Shown: positions 1 to 8,940 of the stretch, piece by piece | How the letters are laid out: every line of letters begins with the position of its first letter | How positions within the stretch are numbered: position 1 is the stretch's first letter | Assembly (NCBI GenBank): GCA_964412105.1 | Contig: CAYPNM010000020.1 | Span: 1 to 56,770, forward strand | Direction: 5' to 3' | Source of the DNA: JAKAGZ01 sp964412105 | GTDB taxonomy: Bacteria > Bacteroidota > Ignavibacteria > Ignavibacteriales > Ignavibacteriaceae | DNA length: 56,770 nt | The notes under the pieces: generated by a model | Told to the model about the DNA's origin: nothing | Seen by the model: the letters and a program-made list of their open reading frames with translations, nothing else | The model's database searches: none | Made by a program: the position numbers and the translations under genes

Positions 1-809
1 GCTGTGCGAAATGAAATAACAAAAACATTCATAATCATGGCTATTCTGTATGCAAAGCTATAAATTCCTACCTCGCTAGTCCCGAGAAAATATTGTAAAA
101 TAAATCTATCCGCTATATCAACAGCAGCCGAAAGGAAACCGGCCAATAATAAAGGATAGGCAAATTTTAAGAGCGTTCTAATTATTAAGGGATCAATTTT
201 CAGTATGTAATCACCACGAACAGCTCTTATCATAATAAGGAATAAAACAGAACTTGATAATAACTGAGCAAGTATAATACCTTCTACTGATAATCTGTAT
301 ATAAACACAAAAACAATATTAAAAATTAGATTCAGGATAGCGCCGGTTCCGGAATAAATTACTGCTTGTTTCGATAGCTCCTTGGTTTTCAGCAGCAATA
401 AAATGTAGAAACAAATTGTCTCAATTAGCAAAGTGATAAAAATGAGTATCATTAATGAAGAATATTCGGTAGATCCCAAAATAATCTTAGTAATTCCTCC
501 AGAAAAAAAACAAAGAACAATTGTAGAAATGAAACCAATTAAAACTATAAAGTTTATTAGCGTTGAGAAAATTATTCTTTTCTTTTCCCGCGATGATTCT
601 TCGATATAAAATTTATTAAGCGAACCATACATTCCGAATTGGTATAAAACAGAAATGATTGCATATACAGACATTAGCAGCGCGTAATTACCGTACTCAG
701 TTGTTGTGATGAGATTAGAATAAAATGGAAGAAGAATAAAGCTCACCGAACGGATAAATATATTTCCGAGACCATACCAGGCGACTGATTTTGAAAGACT
801 TTTTGCCAT
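1..809 (-). CDS. Oligosaccharide flippase (Wzx-like), 3' end outside window
   Basis: Reading the minus strand from the ATG at 809 gives an open frame to the left edge (about 269 residues seen). It opens with a short basic stretch and then repeated hydrophobic segments: an N-terminal SVAWYGLGN segment, a loop with LLPFYSNLITTTEYG, and later helices around KFAYPLLLAGFLSAAVDIADRF. This is the usual layout of MATE/Wzx-type lipid-linked oligosaccharide flippases, which carry undecaprenyl-linked repeat units across the inner membrane. A full protein would have 12-14 helices and about 450-500 residues, so roughly half is visible. Its start codon overlaps the stop of the upstream glycosyltransferase by one base (TAATG), implying translational coupling. 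Family assignment is good; the glycan moved is unknown. Confidence 0.82.
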   Translation of the reverse strand, partial: MAKSLSKSVAWYGLGNIFIRSVSFILLPFYSNLITTTEYGNYALLMSVYAIISVLYQFGMYGSLNKFYIEESSREKKRIIFSTLINFIVLIGFISTIVLCFFSGGITKIILGSTEYSSLMILIFITLLIETICFYILLLLKTKELSKQAVIYSGTGAILNLIFNIVFVFIYRLSVEGIILAQLLSSSVLFLIMIRAVRGDYILKIDPLIIRTLLKFAYPLLLAGFLSAAVDIADRFILQYFLGTSEVGIYSFAYRIAMIMNVFVISFRT

Positions 810-1885
810 TAAATAATATTACTTAATTTGTAAAGTTCCTTTAGACCCGCATTCACATTTTCATATCCATGATATTTTGTAACCCACTTTTTCCCTTCAA
901 TGGATAGTCTGTCTCTCAGTGCTTTACTTTCAATGAGCTCATTTAATTTTATATACAGTTCGTCAGTATTATTCGCAATAACAAAAGGATTTTCAGGGAG
1001 CCATTCTCTATAATCATCTGTCATGTTGGTTATTGTTGGAATACCCATGGCAAGAGTTTCAAGCCCTGCTTTTCCATAACCGGTTCCCCCCATTGTTCCG
1101 CCTACCTGATCAATGCTAATGTCTGCTCTGGATTTAGCATCCAAAACAGCACTTCTTGAAATATTTTCAAGCAATGAAAAATTTATTTCCCTTTCCTTAT
1201 TAATTTTTTCGATCACAGATATTATCAGCTCCGTTCCCTTGTACTTCCTGTTTGTAGGAGAATGTACAATGGTGACAAATTCATTCTCTGTTTTATCTCT
1301 GACCGGGAGTTCGGATGGATCGTAAGGATAAAACAAATAATTGAGATCTTTTTTTATAGCAAGATGATCGTATTCTGAAGTGATATTCAAATCTGAAATT
1401 GAATCAAGCTCTTTTATTAATCCGCGAATTCTTAAATCACTTCCATAATAGCAACACACTATTTTCTTCCCCTGTTTTTTCCATTTAATTGCCTGAGAAG
1501 AATCCCGGAAAAAGTCCAATCCTGAGTCATAATGAACTATATCAAAATCATTAAGATTATACTGCTCAATTGTTTCGTCGACAATTGTCCTTTTAGAAAA
1601 ATCATTGATTGTGAAGTAAATACTTTCGAAAATATTCATTGGTTCAAATTGGATTGGACCTGAATGATTTTCTTTCTCCCTGGCAGTTACTTTTTTCTTC
1701 CTCCATTTTTTTGCAAATGAAAAATTCGGGAGAGGTAAATAGAGACAAATATCCTCAGGGAAATCGAGAGGATTTTTATGTAAAGTAACTAGACGCGAAT
1801 AATCACCGCACTGATTGTGCATTTTGTAAAAATCATATGGGACACCGGCATAGTTTTGAGGAGCGATGTGTAATACTTTTAGCAT
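809..1885 (-). CDS. Glycosyltransferase, GT4-like
   Basis: A 358-residue cytosolic protein. The N-terminus MLKVLHIAPQNYAGVPYDFY is typical of GT-B sugar transferases. The C-terminal half carries the nucleotide-sugar region: a segment reading VTIVHSPTNRKYKGTELII, then AGLETLAMGIPTITN, where GLETLAMG corresponds to the E-rich donor-binding motif of GT4 enzymes. It closes with RLSIEGKKWVTKYH, the usual terminal helix. It probably adds a sugar to a lipid-linked intermediate. It sits between a FemAB-like transferase and a flippase, overlapping both neighbours by a single base (TAATG on each side), so the three are almost certainly co-translated. Donor and acceptor cannot be read from the sequence. 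Confidence 0.8.
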   Translation of the reverse strand: MLKVLHIAPQNYAGVPYDFYKMHNQCGDYSRLVTLHKNPLDFPEDICLYLPLPNFSFAKKWRKKKVTAREKENHSGPIQFEPMNIFESIYFTINDFSKRTIVDETIEQYNLNDFDIVHYDSGLDFFRDSSQAIKWKKQGKKIVCCYYGSDLRIRGLIKELDSISDLNITSEYDHLAIKKDLNYLFYPYDPSELPVRDKTENEFVTIVHSPTNRKYKGTELIISVIEKINKEREINFSLLENISRSAVLDAKSRADISIDQVGGTMGGTGYGKAGLETLAMGIPTITNMTDDYREWLPENPFVIANNTDELYIKLNELIESKALRDRLSIEGKKWVTKYHGYENVNAGLKELYKLSNII

Positions 1886-2856
1886 TAAAGATCTTTATAT
1901 AATGTATCTCTGAAAATACCCCTTGCCCCGAAATTTTCCTTAAACCTGGCAAGGCCCCAGTTTGGATCCATATTTACGGTAAAGATTCCGAAATCAAGGA
2001 AACGGAATCCTTCTTCCTGATATTTTGTCATTATTTCATAAAATAAAAGATTTACCGCACGATATTCTTGATAATCTTCATTATGGCTGATATAAAAAGC
2101 AAGCACTACTTTGGAATTTGCGCTGAAATTACAAACTCCTGCAATTAATTTTTTATTAAGAAAGGCTCCCCATAATCTTATTTTATCCGGGAACATTTTT
2201 TTGAGTTTCTTAAGTTCCTCAACTGTGTGAGTAGGAGTTACATTATGTCGAAGCTTAAGATTCTTTTTCAGAATTTCATAATATTCATCAAACGCATCAC
2301 ATTCATTTATAATTACACCTTTTTTTATCGATTTATTTACTGCCGTTCTTGCTTCGGCTCTGTAAGTTGAGAGAAGCTGCCCTTCTTTAATATCAAGCTG
2401 TACCACGCTCGAGATTTCTCTCCTTAAGTAATTAAACCCACTTTTCACCATGGCAAAATCAATATAATTGGAATATTTTGATTCGTAGATAATTGGTGGT
2501 AGCGTAATTTGTATTCTGTCAAATTCTTCACCATCGCAGAATTTTAATAGACCTTCAATCAATTCAAAAGCATCTTTCAGGCTCAGATCTATATTGTAAA
2601 CAAATCCACCGTAAGATGCTCCGCTATGCGAAGAAAATATTTTTTTATTTTCTCTTTTAATTTCAACAGCGGGCAAAACTGAGAACAATTTATTATTCTT
2701 TGTAACCACTATCGAAGCTTCTTTAAACCTTGTTTTGGGATGGTAAGATAAAAATTTTCTTGTATGAAATATGGTCCCGTTATCGGAATTAAGTACGAAT
2801 CTATCCCAATCCTCATTTGTAAGACCGGACTTTGAATATTGAATAAGTTCAAGCAT
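1885..2856 (-). CDS. FemAB/GNAT-like aminoacyl or acyl transferase
   Basis: A 323-residue protein with the double-GNAT look of FemAB-related proteins. The N-terminal half includes DNGTIFHTRKFLSYHP and SAKLPAVE-like strands (SVLPAVEIKREN), and the C-terminal half includes RLWGAFLNKKLIAGVCNF, AFYISHNEDYQEYRAVNLLFYEIM and FRFLDFGIFTVNMDPNWGLARFKENFGA. The last motif (a LDFG strand followed by a loop and GLARFKENFG) is characteristic of FemAB/PEP-CTERM-associated GNATs in polysaccharide loci. Such proteins transfer amino acids or acyl groups to sugars or peptidoglycan precursors. Here it lies inside a glycan operon, so decoration of the repeat unit is the likeliest role. The substrate is inferred only. 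The stop overlaps the next start by one base. Confidence 0.7.
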   Translation of the reverse strand: MLELIQYSKSGLTNEDWDRFVLNSDNGTIFHTRKFLSYHPKTRFKEASIVVTKNNKLFSVLPAVEIKRENKKIFSSHSGASYGGFVYNIDLSLKDAFELIEGLLKFCDGEEFDRIQITLPPIIYESKYSNYIDFAMVKSGFNYLRREISSVVQLDIKEGQLLSTYRAEARTAVNKSIKKGVIINECDAFDEYYEILKKNLKLRHNVTPTHTVEELKKLKKMFPDKIRLWGAFLNKKLIAGVCNFSANSKVVLAFYISHNEDYQEYRAVNLLFYEIMTKYQEEGFRFLDFGIFTVNMDPNWGLARFKENFGARGIFRDTLYKDL

Positions 2857-2867
2857 AGTAAAGGATT

Positions 2868-4196
2868 TTAGTTTGAATATTTTAAGACTAACTTTTTAGA
2901 TATAATTGAATTATAAATAATCGGGGCGATGAAAATCATCATACTAATAATATAAGGATACTTATATCTGGCATCTCCGAAAGTAAGTAAATGAATGCTT
3001 ATTCCAAGAAACATAAAAAGTAAAAACAGTCTTAGCTCACTATTGGAAAATAATTTTTTGAAATTCTTTTTTATTATCAAAACAAACAGAACTAATAAAT
3101 AAAAATAATACAGATGATGAAGAATTTGAAGGACGAAATAAGAAATCTTTAATGAAAGAGGATTACTATCTAAAATTTGATCCTTGCTGCCGGTAATAAT
3201 ATTCTTAATAACCTTATAAAGATTCCAGTCTGATAAATTTAATAGTCTTGAAACAGAGAAATCATCCCAGATAAACATATGCACAATTTTTAGAGGGAAT
3301 AAAGAAATGTACTTAACAGGATGCTCATAAATCCAGTTATAAGCTTGATTAAGCCAATAGCCTTCTTTTACAGTATAAGTTTTCTTATCGGAATTCGCGA
3401 TATAACCTATTTTGCCTTTTTCAAAAACCTTGTTGTTATATGCACCAGTAGCATCGTCATTTGCACCAATTAAAAGATTTACCGGCCCATTGGTAGAGGT
3501 GAAAATAAATTTATCAAAATGGGAATAATTGAATATTCCAAACAGAGTTATAAATATTAAAAATCCCAAAACCAGGATACCAGCATTTCTCAGGATTTTA
3601 TTAACCTGCTCTCTCGAATAAATTTCATTTATCAAATAAGCTCCAAGTAATGCCCAGCCTATTGGCCGCACCGCAATCGAAGCACCCAGCAATATTCCTG
3701 AAATTATCATCTTCCAATTATTTTTCTGTAAATAGAAATAAATACTGGAAAAAATAAGCACATTAAAGATCAGTTCGGTATAATTAAAAAGAATCAGGCC
3801 AAGAGTAGATAAATAAAAGATATAAATTATTGTTACTGTTTTTGCCGCTACCTTATTAAAGATTCTGATTGTAATCTTGTAGACCAGCCATAGTTGAACG
3901 AAATTTAAGAGAATATTAAATATGCCGATCGCAATTTTTGAGTTGATAACTGACAATATAACCACAAGCACATTTATATATAGCGGGGCGATAATGTAAT
4001 CCTGATAAAGATGAATTGGAGCAGGGTAAAATGTATGCAGTTTCAGGCAGTCCTGAGCGAGGTTATAATAATACAGCGAATCACTCTGATAGTTTAAGCT
4101 TGAGAGGAAAACATAACCAAGTTGAGCAGCCAGATATAATAGAAGAAGAATCCTGATATGATTTCGGAGAAAGTTTAATGCTTTTTCTAATTTCAA
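2868..4196 (-). CDS. Membrane glycosyltransferase, GT39/ArnT-like
   Basis: A 442-residue polytopic membrane protein with about 10-11 hydrophobic segments. After the first helix comes a periplasmic loop with SLNYQSDSLYYYNLAQDCL, where the acidic residue after the first membrane segment is the expected catalytic Asp of GT-C enzymes such as PMT/ArnT. Helix-rich blocks follow (IRIFNKVAAKTVTIIYIFYLSTLGLILF and a GILLGASIAVRPIGW segment typical of GT39 relatives), then a large periplasmic loop (residues about 225-320). Such enzymes use polyprenyl-phosphate sugars on the periplasmic face. It is 11 bases from the FemAB-like gene and 32 bases from the upstream PorV/PorQ gene, so it belongs to the same transcript. 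Family good, acceptor unknown. Confidence 0.7.
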   Translation of the reverse strand: MKLEKALNFLRNHIRILLLLYLAAQLGYVFLSSLNYQSDSLYYYNLAQDCLKLHTFYPAPIHLYQDYIIAPLYINVLVVILSVINSKIAIGIFNILLNFVQLWLVYKITIRIFNKVAAKTVTIIYIFYLSTLGLILFNYTELIFNVLIFSSIYFYLQKNNWKMIISGILLGASIAVRPIGWALLGAYLINEIYSREQVNKILRNAGILVLGFLIFITLFGIFNYSHFDKFIFTSTNGPVNLLIGANDDATGAYNNKVFEKGKIGYIANSDKKTYTVKEGYWLNQAYNWIYEHPVKYISLFPLKIVHMFIWDDFSVSRLLNLSDWNLYKVIKNIITGSKDQILDSNPLSLKISYFVLQILHHLYYFYLLVLFVLIIKKNFKKLFSNSELRLFLLFMFLGISIHLLTFGDARYKYPYIISMMIFIAPIIYNSIISKKLVLKYSN

Positions 4197-4228
4197 TTTT
4201 ATCTATTTAGGTCACATTAATAATATTT

Positions 4229-5128
4229 TCATAACTTGAACTGAACTGAGATCACACTGGCGCTACCTAAGCCTAATTTAAAGGGAACGTAAGCATAATC
4301 CATTATAAAATTTCCCCACACCAGCCCTATTCCAGTGGTTAATCCTTTAGTTTCATAACCGGTTTGGTAACCGCCCCGAATTGAAAATATTTTATTATAA
4401 GTAATCTCACCACCAAGATTAACGTGATTTTCATTATCTCTTGTATAATTCAGAATCTCAGCTCCTCCGATGAGATCAATCTTAGAATCCGGAATTTCAA
4501 CTTTATAGGATGTCCCTCCGCGGATTTCAATAGGTAGCTTTGTATCTACGAATCTCAATGCATTCATCGAACCTATATTTCTGATTGTAGCTGAAAGATT
4601 TAATCCATTAATCGGAGTCTGATAATTTATTCCGAAATCAAAGGCAAGGCCATTTGCCTCATCTACGAAAATATTTTCGTATAAATACTTTATTGAAAAA
4701 CCAAAATCGAGCATTGGCATAATTCTAAATCCGGTTCCAATACTTCCCGAAAAATAATTTGCATTAAATTTAGAGATAGGATCACCGGGTTGGGTTCTGA
4801 CTTCAATATCATTTATACTGGTTACATTTAAGCCAATCGCTACCGGTAAACCAAATATTGATGTTTTTGCACCCGCCAGTTCGCTTCTAACATCCTGTAT
4901 CCAGCTGTTATGCATAAAAATAGCTTCAGAAGATCCGTTGTTGGCTAATTTAGCCGGATTGTAATAAAGAGCGGTAATATCATTTGAAAATGCCGAGCCG
5001 GCATCCCCCAGCGCAATATTTCTTGCACCAAAACCAATTTTAAGAAAAGATAAGCCGCTGTTTCCACCGGATTGAGCAAAACAAAAACTCACAGCGATTA
5101 TTGTTACAAATATTGTCTTCTTTATCAT
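4229..5128 (-). CDS. PorV/PorQ family outer-membrane protein (copy 1)
   Basis: A 299-residue protein with a clear signal peptide (MIKKTIFVTIIAVSFCFAQ). The start of the mature part, GLSFLKIGFGARNIALGDAGSAFSNDITALYYNPAKLA, is the signature of the PorV/PorQ (UPF0164-like) family of FadL-type beta-barrels. Alternating strands continue to a C-terminal strand ending SVISVQFKL with a terminal hydrophobic residue, as expected for BAM-inserted barrels. In Bacteroidota, PorV shuttles T9SS cargo from the translocon to the attachment complex. This gene is followed by glycan genes and preceded by a second PorV/PorQ paralogue and a cargo-like protein. Whether it is the true PorV or a dedicated paralogue cannot be told here. 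Confidence 0.85.
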   Translation of the reverse strand: MIKKTIFVTIIAVSFCFAQSGGNSGLSFLKIGFGARNIALGDAGSAFSNDITALYYNPAKLANNGSSEAIFMHNSWIQDVRSELAGAKTSIFGLPVAIGLNVTSINDIEVRTQPGDPISKFNANYFSGSIGTGFRIMPMLDFGFSIKYLYENIFVDEANGLAFDFGINYQTPINGLNLSATIRNIGSMNALRFVDTKLPIEIRGGTSYKVEIPDSKIDLIGGAEILNYTRDNENHVNLGGEITYNKIFSIRGGYQTGYETKGLTTGIGLVWGNFIMDYAYVPFKLGLGSASVISVQFKL

Positions 5129-5167
5129 TAAATATTTTACAGAAGGTTCTTTTAGAAATTGATGAAA

Positions 5168-6178
5168 TCAGAATTTTACATTTATCCCGATAATATGTCT
5201 GTCTTCCGGTGAATATTTTTCAATTACGAAAGCGTAATCAACTCCTATCATCCAGTCACCCCCAAGAGATTTAAAGTATGAAAATCCCAGAGATGGTCTG
5301 ATCGGGAAATCAGAATTACTGAGATTAAAATTATCAATTCCACCTCTTAAGAAAAATTGCTCAATAATATTATATTCAACTCCGAACCTGACTATATTGG
5401 TGCCGGCATTACTGCTTTCCAATTCAGTAGCAACCAAAAATCTATATTCATTATTTCTGTAACTGATCCCGATCTTTTTCAATAATGGGAAAGCATCTTC
5501 TTTCGTTATCCCATCCTGACCTAATAAAGGTGTACTATCCCATTTATATTTGCTGTTTAAATCAGAAACCACACCCGAAATATTAAAGTTATCATTCAGC
5601 TTATAAATTATCCCAAGATCAAAACCAATTCCGGAAGCTTTTAATCCCTCTGCAAGAGTATAAAAATAAAATTTAGTAGCCACACCTGCAGCAAATCTAC
5701 TTCCAAAAGTTTTTGATAACGAGATGAAAGCCTGATTTTCTGAAGTTGAAATTGTGCCTGTTTCTACCCCTTCATTGTCCCTCGCACTTATATTGCTGAC
5801 TCCTGAATTAATTAAACCAACGCTGATACCGGCACTGGATACAGGCCGGATAATTCCTTCCTCATTATCCCCCTCATAGGAGTGGATATCAAACCTGGTG
5901 GTGAAACTTACAAAATTGAGATGGCGATCGAGTGATAGAAACGAATAGGAAGTTTGAAAATTACTCCTATCCTGAAACACTGAAAGAGCCGGGTTATAAT
6001 ATGATACTAGGTTACCTTCTGTTACTGCAGACATGGCGTTACCCATTCCTATTCCGCGCGCTCCAAATCCCATTCTGCTAAATGCTCCCGGCATACCACT
6101 AATATCACTGTATTGCAGCTGGCAAAATGAAACCGATGAAAATAAAATTATTACCGCTAAAATCTTTTTCACATTCAC
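5168..6178 (-). CDS. PorV/PorQ family outer-membrane protein (copy 2)
   Basis: A 336-residue relative of the neighbouring barrel. It has a signal peptide (MNVKKILAVIILFSSVSFCQ) and then the same hallmark, AFSRMGFGARGIGMGNAMSA, followed by VSYYNPALSVF. Differences from copy 1 are extensive, including a longer loop with DNEEGIIRPVSSAGISVGLI, so this is an old paralogue rather than a recent duplication. The C-terminus (HIIGINVKF) ends in Phe as in most outer-membrane barrels. Only 3 bases separate it from the end of the secreted beta-propeller gene upstream, so cargo and barrel are co-expressed. A role in T9SS cargo handling is inferred from family and context. Confidence 0.85.
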   Translation of the reverse strand: MNVKKILAVIILFSSVSFCQLQYSDISGMPGAFSRMGFGARGIGMGNAMSAVTEGNLVSYYNPALSVFQDRSNFQTSYSFLSLDRHLNFVSFTTRFDIHSYEGDNEEGIIRPVSSAGISVGLINSGVSNISARDNEGVETGTISTSENQAFISLSKTFGSRFAAGVATKFYFYTLAEGLKASGIGFDLGIIYKLNDNFNISGVVSDLNSKYKWDSTPLLGQDGITKEDAFPLLKKIGISYRNNEYRFLVATELESSNAGTNIVRFGVEYNIIEQFFLRGGIDNFNLSNSDFPIRPSLGFSYFKSLGGDWMIGVDYAFVIEKYSPEDRHIIGINVKF

Positions 6179-6181
6179 CTC

Positions 6182-7759
6182 TTACTGGATAAGAATAATT
6201 TTGCCAAAAATTGGATTTTCTGAACCTCTGTCTATTCGATAGAAATAAACTCCGTTTGCGACGATATTGTGATTATCGTCTTTTCCATCCCAAAAATCCA
6301 ATTGTGTACTATTTGGATTAGAATCTCCTCTTTGGACATTTTGAATTATTGTTCTTACATAATTCATCCCGAAATCAAAAATTCGAATTGTAACAGGCAA
6401 ACTTTTTCCACCCGTCGAATACTTTATTTTTATAACACCATCAATCCTGGGATAAAATGGATTAGGGTACGCATATGTATCATCATTAGCAGAAAGTGGT
6501 TGTGAAGCAAGGTAAATTTTCCAGGATCCCTGCCATAGACCCCCCGTCTCATTAAATCTTACTAATCCATCATCACTGCCAAACCAATAATATTTACCAT
6601 TGTATGAGGCAGCATAAAAAATTGAGGTAAGTAAAGGAAGTTTAGTCCCTGAGTCAATGATGGATGGAGGTGAAGACCAGCTAAGACCATTGTCTGTGCT
6701 TCTGTAAAGGCCGTTATCGGTTGTTACAAAGACCTGGTTATCTTTAAAACCAAAATTGTACGAAGTTTGATTTTGAAAATATACAGTCCAGTTACTTCCC
6801 CCGTCAGTTGTTGAGCTTACACCATATGTTTCTCCGGTTCCCGCTGCCTGCCATGTTGAAGCCCATAAAGTCGATGTAGTTGAATTATAATCTAAATAGG
6901 TAACCCAGTTTCCACTTATAGGATTAGTCTCATTTGCATGATTAAATTTAGTCCAACTGGGATATTGAGCACCCGCATTCGTTGTTTTATTTATTCCACC
7001 GGCTGTCCCTACATATAATGTACTATCATTTACAACAGCAATAGAAAATCCCTCAAAATTATAACTGCCTGTAGCGCATATTTGCCCTCCTATAGGCGTA
7101 ATACAATATTTTAATGTATCATTAGGCGAAATTTGATTGACAGAATCCGATGGAAGCACCATTCTTTGCCAGGTTTGCCCGTTATCTGTGCTTCTTCTGA
7201 TTCCACCGGCAAAACTTGCGATCCATATTGCTCCGGGAGTAAATCCAATGCCATAAACCACATTATTTTGTGTAACGGTAATCGGGACTATTTTTAAATT
7301 ATTTATACCATAAGTAATCATTGAATCAGATGATGCATCAACTGGTTGAGGAATACTATGCCAGTTTTGTCCCATATCTGTAGAATATTTTAATCCTGTC
7401 CCTTTATCTATCTGTTGCTGCACATTGCTGTCATAATATCTTTCCCCGGTTGAAGCCCAGATAATTCCATTATTATAGCCAATTGCATACACACCGTCTT
7501 CACCAAACGCTGTGGAACCAAAATAATTAGTCCATGTAGTTCCATCATCTGTTGAAATATTTAATCCTTTGCTAATTGTAATTATTGTATCACCAACTGT
7601 AATAATTTCCTGTACGCTGTTTCCTGCCGGAGTTTCATCATTTGTTTTTGAAAGGAAACTATGTTTGTTCAGATTATACTTAAATGGTATGCCCTGTGAG
7701 AAATTGTTAATTGTAAGAAAGGAAATAATAATAAAAATGGCCAGGCAGATATGTTTCAT
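6182..7759 (-). CDS. Secreted BNR/sortilin-like beta-propeller with T9SS-type C-terminal domain
   Basis: A 525-residue exported protein. Residues 1-22 form a signal peptide. The body carries repeated S(T)DxGxTW blades (ISTDDGTTWTNYFG, YSTDMGQNWHSI, RSTDNGQTWQRM, STTDGGSNWTVYF, RSTDNGLSWSSP), the Asp-box repeats of sialidase/sortilin-like propellers. The last ~95 residues begin YAYPNPFYPRIDGVIKI and end VANGVYFYRIDRGSENPIFGKIIL, the FlgD-like/T9SS type A sorting domain that directs export through T9SS. It is first in a minus-strand operon with two PorV/PorQ barrels. Asp-box propellers are mostly structural or glycan-binding, so no enzyme activity is claimed. The cargo status is strongly suggested by the C-terminus. 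Confidence 0.82.
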   Translation of the reverse strand: MKHICLAIFIIISFLTINNFSQGIPFKYNLNKHSFLSKTNDETPAGNSVQEIITVGDTIITISKGLNISTDDGTTWTNYFGSTAFGEDGVYAIGYNNGIIWASTGERYYDSNVQQQIDKGTGLKYSTDMGQNWHSIPQPVDASSDSMITYGINNLKIVPITVTQNNVVYGIGFTPGAIWIASFAGGIRRSTDNGQTWQRMVLPSDSVNQISPNDTLKYCITPIGGQICATGSYNFEGFSIAVVNDSTLYVGTAGGINKTTNAGAQYPSWTKFNHANETNPISGNWVTYLDYNSTTSTLWASTWQAAGTGETYGVSSTTDGGSNWTVYFQNQTSYNFGFKDNQVFVTTDNGLYRSTDNGLSWSSPPSIIDSGTKLPLLTSIFYAASYNGKYYWFGSDDGLVRFNETGGLWQGSWKIYLASQPLSANDDTYAYPNPFYPRIDGVIKIKYSTGGKSLPVTIRIFDFGMNYVRTIIQNVQRGDSNPNSTQLDFWDGKDDNHNIVANGVYFYRIDRGSENPIFGKIILIQ

Positions 7760-7931
7760 TTAGAGGTTAATCCAATTAATTAAAGAAAAAAAATGGTAAT
7801 TATTGACGAATGGTAAAATTATAATATGTTTTTTCCCGTGATATCCAGTGAGTGATAAAAGACACAAACAAGAAATTACTTTTTTTCGTGTCCAATTTTA
7901 CCTCATATTTATGAAAATTCCAACCCCAAAA

Positions 7932-8939
7932 TCATAATCCGGTTATAATGAATGGCGTAGGTGAGAAACTTATTACAAAAATAATAAAACTGATATAACC
8001 AAGAATCATTCGACTTCTGCCTAGAGGTTTATAATCCGGTACTGGCGGATGTTTTAATTTTATAAAAAAGAATAAAATTAGTGCCCAAAATAGCCATCCG
8101 GCCCAGCCTACTGTGAAAGGAAGTGTCAAATAGCTTTCCACCAGACCAAGTGTTCCAAAAACAAATAATAAAGAAAAGAATATAACAGCTATTTTATAAT
8201 GATTCTTTTCTCCAAACATTGTATAAGATATGTGTCCTCCGTCAAGCTGCCCTATTGGAATCATATTCATTGAAGTTATAAAAAGTCCGAACCAACCGAC
8301 ACATAAATAAGGGTAATGATAAATCTCACTCATAGGAGGAAAAAATTGATGCTTATCTGCAAAAATCATCTTCAAAAAAGAAAACAAAAGTGTGTCTCCA
8401 AACTTAAGCTCTAAAGCATTTTTGCCAAAATCAGGAGAAAAATAATTCGGATGAATGGAAAGTAAATAATCTATGCCGGGAACGTGAGTAAAACCATAAA
8501 TTAAAACTATCAGGCACGCCACAAAGCCTGCAAGCGGGCCTGCGATACCTATATCAAACATTGCTTCCTTGCTCATCACAGGAGACTTTGTTTTAATAAC
8601 AGCACCCATTGTTCCAAAATTCAGAAATCCTGCAATCGATGGAAAAGGAATAAAGAATGGAAGTGTAGTTTTAACTTTATGATAGACTGCTGCAAAATAA
8701 TGGCCAAATTCATGTACCCCGATAATAAACAAGATTGATATAGAATAGGGCAACCCCTTTAACAATATATGAATATCAAACGGTCCCTCGCTGCCGCTTA
8801 TCCATTCCACTCCTGCGATAGTAGTTGTGACAAAAGTGAAAAGAAAAAGTCCAATATGTAACAAATAATTCTTCTTATCTTCCTTGTTCTTTTGAGTATT
8901 TATTTCGGCCTGATGTTGTGGATTTATCTCTTCTGACAT
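7932..8939 (-). CDS. Site-2 protease family M50 zinc metallopeptidase
   Basis: A 335-residue integral membrane protein with about 7 hydrophobic segments. The zinc-binding HEFGH motif lies at residues 76-80 within a transmembrane helix, and the second metal ligand motif LDGGH is at 232-236, preceded by NMIPIGQ. An FDIGIAGPLAGF stretch lies between them, as in the bacterial S2P family related to EGY/YwhC-type proteases. These cleave substrates inside the membrane. There is no PDZ domain, unlike RseP. The gene is the last of a minus-strand series, one base after the DUF1207-like gene. Substrate unknown; possible processing of an exported partner from the same operon is speculation. Confidence 0.88.
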   Translation of the reverse strand: MSEEINPQHQAEINTQKNKEDKKNYLLHIGLFLFTFVTTTIAGVEWISGSEGPFDIHILLKGLPYSISILFIIGVHEFGHYFAAVYHKVKTTLPFFIPFPSIAGFLNFGTMGAVIKTKSPVMSKEAMFDIGIAGPLAGFVACLIVLIYGFTHVPGIDYLLSIHPNYFSPDFGKNALELKFGDTLLFSFLKMIFADKHQFFPPMSEIYHYPYLCVGWFGLFITSMNMIPIGQLDGGHISYTMFGEKNHYKIAVIFFSLLFVFGTLGLVESYLTLPFTVGWAGWLFWALILFFFIKLKHPPVPDYKPLGRSRMILGYISFIIFVISFSPTPFIITGL

Positions 8940-8940
8940 T

